Positions 33,556 to 45,695 are shown, counted from the stretch's first letter. The stretch: 64,000 nt of DNA from Ornithodoros turicata (GCF_037126465.1 NC_088202.1:85602160-85666159); one strand, 5' to 3'. A program made the numbers and translations. Notes: generated by a model from the letters alone, not told the origin.

Positions 33556-34308
33556 GTGAGCCTTCGCCCAGAGGACTATGAAAAGGCCGCCTTCATTACC
33601 CACCGTGACACTTTTATGTGGACTCGCATGCCATTCAGATTGAAAAATGCCCTGTCGACGTTTCAACGTATCATGCAGTTTGTCTTTCAGGACCTCCAGC
33701 CTCATACTAGCAAGCATGGCATCCGTGCTTTTCTGGACGATATTCTGATCTATGCTGACTCCTTTTGGCACCTTCAAGAGCCTTCCGATGAAGTCCTTCA
33801 TCTCTTGCAGTATAATGTCCTGAAAATTTCGCTAAACAAGTGCTATTTTGGCTTCCCCAGCATCAGATTCCTTGGATTTGTTCTCTCCAGTGAAGGGAAA
33901 AAGCCAGACCCGGACCGAGTGGAAGCTATGCTCCGGTTCCCCCGTCCACGTACACAGAAAGAAGTCATTTCATGGGTCCAGGCCGCACATTTCTACCGCA
34001 TGTTAATTCCCAGCTTTTCCGGGGTTGCAGCTTCAATTCAAACCTTGATCAAGTCGCTTGACTTCGCCTGGACAGAACAGTGTGGAGAAGCCTTCCAGAC
34101 TCTTCGCCGTGCACTGACCGAAGCCCCATTCTTGGATCATTTCGAACCCAAAGCCCCAACAACTGTCTCTACAGATGCTTCAGGTGCAGCAGTTGGTGCT
34201 GTTCTTTCCCAAGCACAAAACGACCAGGAAGTGGTAATCGAATATGCAGCAGAAGCCTCACTCCAGATGAGCGCAAGTTGTTGCATAGCAACGTATGGGA
34301 ATGCATAG
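33556..34308 (+). pseudogene. Gypsy-type RT (palm)/RNase H ORF fragment, 250 aa
   Basis: RT blocks in order: FITHRDTFMWTRMPFRLKNA, FLDDILIYADS (catalytic DD), CYFGFPSIRFLGFVLSSEGK, then the connection and RNase H start (TTVSTDASGAAVGAVLSQ with the first catalytic D). Homologous sequence continues upstream (33480-33555) but is interrupted by a stop, and RNase H is broken after about 34308. Known role: copying retroelement RNA into DNA; this copy cannot encode a full enzyme. Confidence 0.9.
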
Positions 34309-34470
34309 CTGTTCTCTGAACCATCACACTTAAGTTCCGCAATTACCTCTTTGGCAAGAAGTTCATTTTGATCACCGATAACTGGACAGTCGCATACTTG
34401 ACGAGAAATGTCTTGTCGAGTTCGAATTCACAGTCCAGCACCGTCCGGTTCGTCAAAATGTAGCTCCAGG

Positions 34471-35308
34471 CAGAAATTTGAGTTGGAACCCAAGTAGATC
34501 TACTTGGGATTCCAGCTCAAATTTTTGCGTGAGTTGCTGTCTATCTGTCGCTTCTTTCATGTGCTCTCACGCAGTCGGGACAGTCTCTACGTGATCTCCA
34601 ATGCCAAGACCCTGAATGCCAAAGCTTCTTCGAACAAGTTTCTAGTGCCGACAGTGAGACCCACCTCGTGGTCCTGGATGAGCTTCTTTAACGACAGCTA
34701 TACCCTCCGGAAAGTTAGTCGTTGTGGCCCCAGCGTCAACGTTTTACTGCGAGATTATCGGATAAAGATAATTACCGTAGTCGAAAGACGTCCAAATCCA
34801 AAACGTCGTATAGAAACAACAGACTCGTTGTTTACAAACGGTTTGGCCGCCGATCACGGACGCGGCCATCTTTAAGGTAACGTGTGCGCTGACGTTTGCT
34901 GTGACGTGCGACCAGGACCTGTCCAGGATGAATTGTGTTCGGCGTGCACGGTTTCGTCTATGGAGCAATACATTGGATGCCACCCCTGTGACCTTTTCGC
35001 ACCTGTTTTCGGATGCGAAAACGCGCATTGCAGCCCTCTCGCGAAGTCGGATTTGCTTTTGTCTGTTTGTAACGATACGGAAACTGTTCAAGTTTAAGGC
35101 ACGACGTAAATACATCTCGCACACGCACGTATTCGCCGATTTACCGATAGCGATGACAGTAGGTTGCGGTTTTGTGCTGTTTTTGACTTGTGTTTGTTCG
35201 CGCTGCTGACGCCGCCGCGCCGGTGGTAAAATGGGTATGACGCAACCGCCGGTCATAGTTCCATCGGCGCACACGTCTCAGGTGGCAGGTTTGTCTTCGA
35301 CATAGCCT
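34471..35308. other. Intergenic, nothing recognised
   Basis: Short ORFs without domains. Confidence 0.35.
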
Positions 35309-35413
35309 ATTGCACTGCGGCGAAGGAACCGGAGACTACGAAAACACAGGAAGCCCTGTCTTTCCTGACGCTTGTGTTTTTCGTGGCCTCCGGTTCCTTC
35401 GCCGCAGTGCAAT
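35309..35413. repeat. Foldback/hairpin, ~42-bp arms
   Basis: ATTGCACTGCGGCGAAGGAA at 35309 is mirrored by TTCCTTCGCCGCAGTGCAAT ending at 35413, with a loop of about 20 bp. Confidence 0.85.
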
Positions 35414-35944
35414 GGATATGTACCAACCAGCCCAATTGCTACTTGAGGTAGAAAAATGTTCCGCTCATTATGAAACTCATTATGAAATTTTGCAGCGGCC
35501 ACCGTGCGTTTGAAGACAGCCTTGAGGGGGCTGAAAGTGCTCCCAGAAGTGCATGATGACGAGCACTTGTTTCCAGGTTGCCTTCGGTCGTCTGTAGACT
35601 TTTGTACAGTCATCAGTCCACCAGTGTGGCACGCGCTGACGAAGAGCGCTTCACTAGACTAGCGACACTCAGTTCCACAGGCGACCAGGGAAGCAATTTT
35701 GTTTCTGCTCCACAGCAGCACCATTTCCAGTTGAGGAGCAGAGACAGCTAATGCAACAATGCTCGCCGTGGAGACGCTGTGGGTAAGGAAAGCTTATGTG
35801 TGATTGTCGTGCGGCATTATCTATGTATTGTCCACGAGCCCGTCCCAAACGAGGTCAAGGTGAACTCAAGGCTGTCAATGTATCTACATTGGTGAGCTAC
35901 TTGCAGCAGGAGCAACATTTCGGAGCGCTCTCGATAGATGGCAT

Positions 35945-36065
35945 CGTGAGGGCCGTTTGGTGACGCTAGGGTGACACGGAAACAAAATGGCCTCTCCTTG
36001 CCTTTCTTGCTCGCCAGTGATACTGAGTGTCGCTACCCTGAAGCAAAGCTTGTTCAATTGATCAA
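35945..36065 (-). repeat. Fragment of the foldback family of 19968-20561
   Basis: GATAGATGGCATCGTG, ACGGAAACAAAATGG and CTACCCTGAAGC parallel in order and spacing the inner arm of the 20 kb element. Confidence 0.55.
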
Positions 36066-37708
36066 GAGATAGCACAAAGGGCATATTCCGCCCGGTTCCC
36101 TGCTGAAGGTCATCACCGTGTCAAAACAGGGATGTCAATTTCTGCTCGTGAAGGACGCGATTATAATAGGTCTGCATAGACACCTTAATCGTGGTAGGAT
36201 AACTTCAAAATACACGTACAAAGAGGTGATCGCCATTCGTACTTAAGTAGACTGTCTTCCACGTTGACAGCCGAACTCGAGAGGAACACAAGGTGAGGTC
36301 CAGTACAGCGTATACAGATCGACGTAGGAACGTGGGCTTTCCGTGGTGGTGGTGGTGATGGAACTGCTTGCCGTAGTCGACCACGCTCAGGCAGGCAACG
36401 TCGGTGGGCTTTCCGTCATTGGATATTGAAGCGCCATGTTGGGAAATCCAGTTCCAGACGCTTTCGGACATATATAACGGCACAGTTCCCTTAGAAGTCG
36501 GCCCAGGACGTACATTCCCCAGGCGTCAGTCGTGACGTTGCCTACCTCTGTGAGGCCGACAACGGCGAGCCCTTTCACCAGCACCACCACCAGTTCCACC
36601 AGTTCCGCGGTGCACGGCCATGTACATCAGTTATATTTCCCCATATAACGTGATTCGAATGGAGATCACCAGCTGCAATAAATTCTCCAGATATCTTTGA
36701 GGTGGCATAATTGAGGGAAGTAGCTGGCTAAGACCACCAGTGTTGCTGATGAATTTCTCCATTCATTATCATTAATTTATGTGTTGTTGTTGCACTTCAA
36801 GTATTTCACAACCCGAACACCAAGGAGTGTATTGTATTAAGTGTGTATTATATTAAGTGTGTATTGTATTAAGGAGTGTATTGTATTAAGTGTGTGCCCT
36901 TCTCGGGCACCAGCCCGAGAAGGAAAGTGCATGTACATCCGTACTCCATCAAGCACAGAATAACGACTCCACTGTAGAGTGAGCAGATTATTCATTAGTT
37001 GATATCAATTCCGCAACGGCGGTAACATGAACACCGTGGCTCTCCTTCGTCTAGTTATCGTTCTTATTGCCACGTCCAAGGGTTTGAGGATTACCGAGTG
37101 TAGAGATAACGCGCGAAGCGCTGCTTTCTCCTGTAGCTATGGCATCAAACATGTTGAAGCGGACAAGGAGGCTGGGTCTGCGGCGTAGATGTAGATACTT
37201 ATATGTGGTTGTGGTGCCGTCCATGTTTGTAGCCTGCCTCGGCTAATTCTCGTTGTTTATGTAGATGCGAGATCTTGATAGTCCTCCATTATACCAACTG
37301 GAACATCAGTAGCAGGCGCGTTATGTACCATGGAGCGGACGCTTTCCGGTAGGATAGAGGATGAGGAGCAAGAAGGGAGGTGAGGGAACTGACATTTTAG
37401 GCACCTTGAGGTTCGTGTTGTGCTCGTCTGCTGTGTGTTTCAGACTCAGAACCGCTACTTTCCACCATGTTCTTAGTGGTCTCCGTTCCATCAACCTTGA
37501 CATGGTTCGAACAAAAAGCCAGGTTAAAAAACTGATTTAGAGAAATTCAATCTAAATCAAATAAATCAGGTTTTTCGATTTTTTTCATAAAAATAATGAT
37601 TTCTTTCACAACCCTGATGGAGGGGGCCTTCGCTGCTCAATTTTTCCATCGAGTGAAGTCTTCAACTTGCCCCTCAAGAGAAGTTCTGCCGGTGTGCGTC
37701 CCGTCGGA
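36066..37708. other. Intergenic with a TATTGTATTAAGTG minisatellite
   Basis: 36826-36892 repeats GTGTATTGTATTAAG about four times. 36205-36599 has two overlapping minus-strand frames noted in the findings. No confident gene. Confidence 0.4.
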
Positions 37709-38710
37709 GCGTGCGCCAGACATGTACAAGATACTCAAAAATGTATTTAAGATAAGATAATAAATACTAACGTTAAAATGTAATTAAGATAGAGTATAAA
37801 TACATAAAAATTAAAGTAATTAAGATAGAGTACAAAATACTTCAAAAAGTATTTGAAATACAATTAAGATACTATTTATCCTTGAGCGCAAAAAGTCACC
37901 GGTCACTGCTCAATGCGGCAAGCCGTCGCTATGTGACATGAATCACCTAAACCCCGCGCACTACGCTGTGTGATAGGACTAGGAGTCATCTAAACATAAG
38001 TCCCAAAAAGGGTTACGCCCCATTTCGTCCAAACGTTTATTTCGTCCAAGTGCTCACAACGTCCAAATATTTAATTCGTCCGAAAAAAATCGGACGTACT
38101 GAACACTTGGACGAAATGAACAGGCGAGGAGAAACTTCCAATACCCGTACCGTCCAATAGCCCGTTTCGTCCAAATGCGGGAATTCCCAAAGGCTCTGCT
38201 CCTTTCGGCAGGCGACTGCCTGGCTGCATTCATGAAAGCACAGGCCATTTTGACACTGGGTGAATGGCAGGTGACTGTATTCATGAAAGCAAATGGATTA
38301 TCGACCAAACGGGGAATCACAGAAAACACAAACCCGTTCACAGGACCGCTGACCTACAGTGAGTGTTTTCTATAACTGTGTTCTCGCTACGTACCGCGTT
38401 TCCCAATGTCAGTGATCTTTCTTGGAAACATCTAGGGATCTGAAAGGAAACTTGCGGTCCTTTGCCTTTACGTAGACTACTTCGAGCGGCAGTGGCTTAC
38501 CAACGTTCATCTCTGGAATTAGTTTGCGGATGAGGACGATCTCCGCACAAACAATCACGCCGAAGGGTGGCATAATTCGCTGCGCATGAAATTCAAGAGC
38601 CAACCCCACATGACGTTTTCGAAGTTCCTCGTCGAATTTGAGTCAACCATACACAATGTAAGCACAACCAGGTAAGCAACAAATTCGCATAATCAGAGAA
38701 CATCATCATG

Positions 38711-39116
38711 CAGGGTGTCTACCAACCTGGAAAACAGGGAATTGTCAGGGAATTTTGAAGTAACTGGAAAAGTCAGGGGATTGTCAGGGAATTTGGCCAA
38801 AAAGCAGCTGAAGTCTGGGAAAATCGCAGACAAGTACCGTGATGATGCCTGGTGGATCTCGAGTGCCGACCGGTGGTTGAGTGGCGATGCCGCAGCACGC
38901 GAGTAGCAGTTCACCAGTATGACAAGTTCTAAGGCAGAAAAGTAGGATAGCCTCACTAATACTTAATAAATGGTCAATTTTATGAGGGTCCTGTATCAAA
39001 ACGTAGGACGAGGAACCAAGTTCCCTTTTGTTTTTGTAAGGGACGTTGCTTGAAATAGTCAGGGAAAACCTGGAAAAGTCAGGGAATTTGAAGGCTGCAG
39101 TTTGGTAGACACCCTG
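38711..39116. mobile_element. MITE with TIR CAGGGTGTCTACCAA (406 bp), innermost of the nest
   Basis: Termini CAGGGTGTCTACCAA and TTGGTAGACACCCTG are perfect inverses. ATCATG abuts both sides (38705-38710, 39117-39122). The interior repeats TCAGGGAATTT-type motifs near both ends. CAGGG ends suggest hAT; the 6-bp duplication is shorter than the usual 8. Confidence 0.85.
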
Positions 39117-39157
39117 ATCATGATAATTAATAGAACATAGCATATATACTTCCTCGC

Positions 39158-39409
39158 TTGCTCTCTTTGTATTCATGCCTCTTACTGCCATTTGCAGGTA
39201 CGCATTCGGCTGCTGTTGAACGGGGCTTCGCCAAGCAGGAGACGATACAAGAGGCTCGCTCTTCCTCCTCATGGGCGTACGGAAAATACAGCTCAGGGGA
39301 AATGATGCTGGGAAACGAAGCACCCTTCACAGACGTAACAGAGCAGTTTGCTCATGTTATCAAGGCATACCTGCAGCGCATGTCCCACTTGCTGGGCCAT
39401 GCTAACTAA
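39158..39409 (+). pseudogene. Possible transposase C-terminal remnant
   Basis: Lies inside the 38011-39887 element. The stretch THSAAVERGFAKQETIQ weakly recalls the 'SNA..ERGFS' dimerisation segment of hAT-type transposases. It is otherwise unrecognised, and could be chance. Confidence 0.2.
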
Positions 39410-40421
39410 AAAGTTAGTTGTTCAAAGAAAAAAAAAAGCAACTAAACGGAGCAGGCTGAGCATTTGTTTCTCGTTTTACTCGGTGTATAACATCTTTCAG
39501 TGGGAATGTTTAAATCTTACCTTCAACTAATAAGTCAGTTGTTGGAATGAAAAAAAAAAGAAAGAAAAATAAATAAACAGAGCAGGCTGAGCATTTGTTT
39601 TTCGTTTTACTTGGTGTATGGCATCGCATCTTTGGCTGTGAATGTTTAAATCCTACCTTCAATCGTAAACGAAGCAATTGTTCACTCGCATTTGGAGATC
39701 CCCCTCCCTTTTCGGACGAAACAAGCGTTTGGACGGTACGGTTATTTGGACGGGTTGGTCAAGTTTCCCCCCCTTTGGTTCAGTTCGTCCAATGCCCACT
39801 ATGTCCAATTTTTTTCGGACGTGCTGAGTACTTGGACGTTGTGAATACTTGGACGAAATAAACATTTGGACGAATCGGGGTGCTACCACCGCGTCAGGGC
39901 ACACATAATAGAACCCTCAGTGGCCAAGGATTAGGACACACTGGGCAGTTTCTAAATGGAGACTTCCAAGAAGGGCCAATGTCCGGGTCAAGTCCGAGAG
40001 ACTCAGGTAATTTCCACTGAACACGCAAGATAATGGAAAGACGAGACACAGAAAGTTTGAGAGGGAGATCCAAAATATGTAATTAGAGTATTGAGTAGAA
40101 AGTACCACAAAATGTATTTTAAATAGAGTACAAATACACAACACAAAAAGTATTGAGTAGAGTACCAAAATACCGCAAATTGTATTTAAAATACAGTATT
40201 TTGAATACAATACTCCAAATACGTACAAGTCTGGCGTGCGCCGAGAATGCAACCGAACGGCAGAACAATAGGCGCACAGCTGAAACGCTCATATCTGGCG
40301 GGATAGAAATTTCGGCAGTGACGTACGCGAGCGGAATCGGGCCAGCCAGTCAGCAGCGAAAGGGAACTGTACGTGACCGCCCTCCCTCCGGCACGGCGAG
40401 CACTGCACATAAACAGGAAAC

Positions 40422-40530
40422 ATGGCTGTTCGATTCGAGGTGTTCGAGGTTGAACGCTTGGAACGTGAAGATGGAGAAGTACAAAGACGTGACGCATCAT
40501 TTATTCTGGACAAAATTCGCGGACCAACTC
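40422..40530 (+). CDS. Candidate first coding exon, unrecognised
   Basis: ATG in a strong context (AACATGG), 36 codons plus one base, then a strong donor GTAAGT at 40531. Upstream 40240-40420 is GC-richer than its surroundings. The peptide (starts MAVRFEVFEVERLERED, acidic-basic alternation) has no recognised domain, and no partner exon was found. Confidence 0.2.
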
Positions 40531-40533
40531 GTA

Positions 40534-41999
40534 AGTGTATTTACACGTTTAAGCAAATGTATTTATACTTTTCGAAGAGCGGGGTCGATTGGCGCCCGTT
40601 TCTGTCGATGGTGTAATCGACAAAGAAAGAAAATTTGAGCGAGCTTTTAAACAAGATGTATGGTGAATCAATAAGCTTGTTTGACAGTACGCTTCGTGGG
40701 TGTGCCTTCTTTCTTCATGGTCTCATGCGCATACGATGACTGATTACATGAGTCCCGGTTTGACGTCTTGGTTACTTGAGCGTGACTGAAATTAGATACC
40801 TACGAGTGAAAATAATAAATAGCTGTCTGTCATATTTTATTGCTGCGTGCTCCCAGCACATGATCGCCTCTGTCATGTATACTTAGTCTGATTATGTTGC
40901 CGTGATTACATAATATCGCAACGCAAAGCAAGCGAGTGGCAGCAGGACCAGAAACAAGGTAACTGGCTGGAACCAGGGGAAGCCAGAAGCGCCTCAGGGG
41001 CGCGCAGATGCACAAAAGAGGACGCACATCTTGACTGCTCGTAGTTTTACGAAAGTAGAAACAGATTACAATGCGTGTTTTTGTCAGTATAGCTACAATG
41101 CAACTACTATGTGCGTACATGTAGCCACCGCGTCCACAGTAGGCAGCCGACGCGTCACCAAACCAACCACGCTCGCCGAGAATCCGTCGCATGGGGTTGG
41201 AAGAGTTCTGCTCACGTTCCGCGCAGTTCGGCAGAGGCAACGTCGCATTGGGTGTATACATAGACGACATTCAGTTTACAAACATGTGACGTCACGAGAA
41301 GACCGGTTCGAGATTATATGTTGCTGTGGTTAGCAAGAAGCGGGAAAAACGCGTCGGCTGATAGGCTGATAAATCTGATAGTGCCCACCAGCATGCTTTC
41401 TTCTTCTCGTTCGGCGATGCGCTCTTTTCACGAGGAAAAGGATTTTTTCAAAGGTATGCGAAAAAGAGCCCTCGCGCTCGCTCTGCAGGTCACGTACGCT
41501 CGTCGTTCTTTCGCAGGAACTCATTTTATAGGGACGACGCGCTTCACAAACGGCGCTGGTGCTCCTTGGCGTGCAGCGCCTCTTGCGGGAAATATGTGCT
41601 CCTTGGCGTGCAGCGCCTCTTGCGGGAAATATGTGCAAACATTTCCTGTGGCATATATGTCGGTTGATTGGTATCGTTCGCACATGTTTGCGCGTTGTTG
41701 GGCGCCTAGGTAAATGATTTTTCAAGCGGCAATGTCGAAAAGCGAAGGAGATACTGGTATCTGGGCGCGTTTATAATGTAAAAGAACAAATCTTCGGGTC
41801 AGACGTAGCTATTATATTACCACTTATATTCCTACTCAGTAAAGCAGCAGGTGGACATAGTGCTAGAAAAGGACGAACACACTCTCTGAACTTGTGCTCA
41901 AGTTATAAAGGCTGATTTGCATCGGCTAGTCTAAATTGAACAACACATATTAATATGTTAGATGCTCTCCTTCCATTTAACTCCAAAGCAACACTATCA
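40534..41999. other. Intergenic; contains a 37-bp tandem duplication
   Basis: 41560-41596 and 41597-41633 are two identical 37-bp units beginning TGCTCCTTGGCGTGCAGCGC. No gene recognised. Confidence 0.5.
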
Positions 42000-42276
42000 T
42001 ATTATGCGGAGGTAATAGCCTCATCTGCATTGTCACATTCGTAACCTTGATCTTCACTCGCGTCCCTCGCGGGGGGTGGGGGGGATATGTTTAATGCTGA
42101 CAAAAAAAAAGGAAAACAAAAGGGAAAGGCTAGCCACGATATAGGCTTTCTATTCCCCAAAGTAAACAAACAAACAAAATGAAGATAAAAGCAGCAGAGA
42201 CACAGAAAATTATGAAGAAATACAGAAAAAGGCAGCTTCTTCACTAATCGTTGTGCAGACAGTCGTATAGGAGGTA

Positions 42277-42483
42277 TCAAAGAGTGCACAAGAGTTTAGA
42301 TTCCCGAAGGAATCGTATCAGCGCCGACGTGACTTCAGCGTGCTGAGTAGGGCCAAGTAGTACCGCGAGCTCTCGGTAGCCTAGATGAGCGGGACGGCGT
42401 CGGAGACGGGACCGGTGATCTTCGTACCGCTGGCAGGCAAGGAGTATGTGTGGCACGTCAGCTCCTACATGACACGTGGGCAA
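42277..42483 (-). pseudogene. LINE C-terminal zinc-binding motif
   Basis: CHVGADVPHILLACQRY retains the His-Cys part of the C-H-C motif that follows RNase H in these LINEs. It ends with a stop at 42277. Confidence 0.7.
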
Positions 42484-43786
42484 AGAGGTTATGGATGTTG
42501 GCTCATCTTAAAGAGGAGGAGTGGAGTTCGTGCCACATTCAGCCGCAGCCGATGAAGCAACGATTCCTCGATGCGCGGATGCGGCCAGGCACAGCATGTG
42601 TCATTAGCGGGTCAATGGATTTAAGGAAGGCATTGGTGCGTATCGCTTCTTGCTGAAAGAGCTGCGTGCAGTTAGCAATAAAGCCGCGGATTTTCGGCTG
42701 GCACATAGAGAGCGCAAGGGGAAGGACAGTTGGTTGCTCAGTGTCGTGGGCTTGCCGAGCGAGAGCGTCAGCACGATCATTGCCAGAAAGTCAGACATGC
42801 TCGGAATCCATTGGAATACCACGCCGTGTCCCAGGGATACAAGTTCGGAGTGCAGGGCGATGACTGTGGTTTAGGTGTCGCTGATGAGGTTCAGATGAGG
42901 TGAGGATCGTCCAGGCCCTGGGCGCCAACAAGGAGACGTGTCTCAAAGCGGCCAGTAGTGCGAATGCCTCGGCCTCGGCAGATGACATAAGAAAGAGTTT
43001 GAATCCGTGCTCAATTCCTCCTCTGGGATGCAAAAGGCAGCAGACGACCCAACAAGAGAGACTGAAGCATCAGTGTATACTTGGGTTCGATGCCGATGGT
43101 GGCTGTGGATGTGGTGCAAGGTCATTCGGCAGGCAACATCTCCTGAAGCGAGGCGATAGAAGGAGAAGAACACACGTTGCGACGAAAGGCAACAACTATT
43201 AGTACGGCATTCTTTTTCCTAAGACCTGGAATGGACGTTTGTACAGTAGGGTAGTGAAGTGTCCACATGGGTGGCGCATAGGAGGTCCGGGCCGAGGCTG
43301 AGGGGATGTTGCCTCGCAAACGAAGAATAGCTTGACCGAATGCAGATGCGGGATAACGTTGCGCAATGTCACAGAGGTAATGAGCGGGATGGCGGGCAAG
43401 ATAGTGTGTGTATGCGTGTAAGACGACACTATCGTGAAGAATAAGCACCGATGGCTCCCGTGCCTCCGTCAAAACATAGAAAGTTTCCGTATAGTCTTTG
43501 GCACTCCCAAACAAAGGCGGAGGCTTCGGGCTTGAATATTGAGCAGCTCCCGCTCGTGAGTGTTGGAGATCCCATACAGGACAGGCAGGCTATAGCGCGT
43601 AATGCCAAGCAACAGGGAACAATGTACACGACGGAGGTCAGCACAGGACGGGCCCCATGTGGATCCACAGAGGTGCCGGAGCACATTACAGTAGATATTA
43701 GATACGATAGTGCGAGACGCAGTTCAGTCTAGAGCCAGCTAGCAGCAGGGGGTATTTGCAGAAGGAGCGGCGCGTGAGTGTCATAG

Positions 43787-44251
43787 CTACTGTCTTAGCC
43801 GGCGAGACAGACAACCCACGGCCAGCACCTTTCCCCTTTCTTTTCTTCTTTTTCTTTTTTTCTGCCAATAAATCCCCCCCCCCCCTCGGCCAGCAAGATG
43901 CGCCTCGATAAGGTCTAAGGCATGTTGCAGACGACGCTGGATGGCATCGCGGCGCGTTGCAGAGGTCCATATGCAAATGTCATCAGCATAGATCGTGATA
44001 TGGGTATGCTTGGGCAGAAGAGAAGGGAGGTGTGCCAGGATGACATTAAACAGTAGCGGGATGAGTACGCTTCCCTGTGGAACTCCACGATACACAGAGT
44101 AGTTGGCACTGTCACCCTCTGCTGTGCGTACGAAGAGACCTGTCGGAGAGGAAGGCTTGCAACCAGGCAAGGGAACAGCCGCCCACACCAGCTTCTTGAA
44201 GCGATGCAACAACGACATTGTGGAGAACACTGTCGCATGCTTTCGCCACAT
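43787..44251 (-). pseudogene. LINE reverse transcriptase core fragment
   Basis: Contains GVPQGSVLIPLLFN (usual GxPQGSVLSPLLF with S changed to I) and ITIYADDICIW with the catalytic YADD. After the YADD block the frame runs into the low-complexity insertion at 43828-43886, which destroys the reading of the segment HLAGRGLSVSPAKT. Confidence 0.9.
43828..43886 (-). mobile_element. Mini-insertion (59 bp) inside the LINE RT
   Basis: Minus strand: a 12-G run, ATTTATTGGCAG, then an A-rich tail. The 9-mer CGGCCAGCA flanks it exactly on the plus strand (43819-43827, 43887-43895). Removing one 9-mer and the insert would restore continuity of the RT codons on both sides, so it is a true insertion into an existing LINE. 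Confidence 0.75.
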
Positions 44252-45695
44252 CGAGGAAGACAGCGGCAGTTAGGAGCCCATCAGACTTTGCTTGCTAGAT
44301 AGAGGAGACGAGATCGATGAGATTGTCCATTGCAGATCGCGCTTGCCGGATGCCAGCCAAGGCCTCAGGGAAGAATCGGGAGTCTCAAAATATCAGTCCA
44401 GTCGTGCGGATATCATCCGTTTCATAACCTTCCCGACACAGCTGGTGAGGGCGATTGGGATCAATGGCGTGCGGAGACTTGCCTGGCTTCAGGAGCGGCA
44501 CTATCATCTCATTCTTCTATTCTGCTGGGAAAACACCATCCCGCCAGCAATCATTGTAGAGCCTGAGGAGGGCGTGTCGGCCATGGAAGGGCAGATTTTG
44601 GAGCGCCTTGTACGTAATAGAGCCAGGCCCAGGAGAAATGTGAGGGGGTGATTTCCTTAGCGCAGCCTCAAACTCCATGAAGGAGAACGGAACATCCAGA
44701 GATTGCTCCTGTGAGGATTCCAGGACAACCGGGATGGCACGAGCTGACGATCCCTGTGACATCCAAGCTGTCGATAGACGGGTACAATATTGGTTTGCAA
44801 CGTCGATTTCCGAACGTGCGGTTGCTAGCGCGAGTGCTTAAAAAGGGCGCCGTTGAGCAACAGGTACGGAGAGTGCCCTGAGTATGCTCCATATTCGGGA
44901 AAGTGGCGTCCGTGAAGACAGAGAGCTCGCAAAGGCCGCCAACGGTTTCTGGCGAGGTTGTCCAGGTGTCTCTGTATGGCCTTCTGAATGCGTCGCGCTT
45001 CAGCGATGTGACACGGGCGACCAGAACGACGAGCTTTCCGTTCAGCCCGACGACGAATAGCACGCAACCGTTCACACTCTGCAGCAATAGCTGAGAAAGC
45101 GATGAGGACACGGCGCACCGTTGTGGAGCGAGTCATCGCATCTGCTACGACTTCAGCAAAGAAGGAAGAAGTCGGATGGTCCAGCTGCTGGTCTCTGAGG
45201 GCCACTCTAGTGTGGACCGATAGGCGTTCCAGTCGGAGCTCTTGATGCAGCGTGTATGCGAAGAGCGCTGCGCACCACGAATACTAAACAGCACAGGGAG
45301 GTGTTCGCTGCCAAGGAGTTCTACACTAGCTTGCCACGAGAAGCGCCGCGCTAGATGAAGACACTGCCGTAAGGTCGAAGCACGAAGACAGGCACATTGC
45401 CTGAATTGCCTGAATGTTGGGGACCCACATCATTGAGGAGGGACAGATCCAAACGCGCAAACAGAGACGCTAACTCCCGGCCCCTCGCATCAGAGCGCGT
45501 ACTTCCCCCAATAACGTTGTGGGCATTAAAGTCCCCGCAGAGCACGTAGGAAGGAGGTAGAGAGTGAAGTATTTCTTCGAGACTGTCTGTGTTGAAGGCT
45601 GAAGCCGGCGGCAGGTATAGAGACAGAACAGTAACGTCCCTCGCGGATTCATTCCTTGACGAGCCTTTAACGCATTATATCCCAGTCTCAACCTA

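Larger units (their letters stand above)
32342..34470 (+). mobile_element. Degenerate Ty3/Gypsy-type element (pol only)
   Basis: A primer-binding-like TGGCGCAGTCGACCC (32342-32356) is followed, without a recognisable gag, by protease-like sequence (32700-32840, NNVFPFIIGEDWF), a frameshifted RT amino half (33120-33550) and a long RT/RNase H ORF (33556-34308). RNase H remnants extend to about 34470. No integrase or LTR pair is seen. A stop interrupts the RT motif around 33547. Confidence 0.85.
38011..39887. mobile_element. DNA element with long CGTCCAA-rich TIRs, nested
   Basis: Left end GGTTACGCCCCATTTCGTCC and right end the inverse of GGTAGCACCCCGATTCGTCC; inverted similarity continues for over 100 bp through repeated TTTCGTCCAA / AACGTCCAA motifs. 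The target duplication is not evident. It contains the 406-bp element at 38711. Confidence 0.75.
37717..40233. mobile_element. hAT-type element (TIR CAGACwTGTAC), split by another element
   Basis: Ends CAGACATGTACAAGATACT and inverse CAGACTTGTACGTATTTGG, flanked by the perfect 8-bp duplication GCGTGCGC (37709-37716, 40234-40241). Both ends are rich in degenerate AAATAC/TTAAGATA repeats. The outer element alone is about 640 bp; the rest is the nested element at 38011-39887. Confidence 0.88.
42000..45690 (-). mobile_element. LINE (I-like, with RNase H), degenerate, 5'-truncated
   Basis: On the minus strand from right to left: endonuclease (GDFNAHN, 45351-45690), linker, RT first block (SPGPGSITYKAL, 44517-44762), RT core (GVPQGSVL, YADD, 43787-44251), thumb (YSLPVLYGIS, 43469-43684), RNase H (YTDASVS, about 43100), and a C-terminal zinc motif (42277-42483). 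The domains lie in several frames, so the ORF has many frameshifts. ORF1 is missing. The 3' UTR runs to about 42000. A 59-bp mini-insertion interrupts the RT. Confidence 0.9.

Noticed and set aside
34504..34875. Gypsy integrase for the 32-34 kb element
   Set aside because: No HHCC or D,D-35-E pattern can be found in the ORF.
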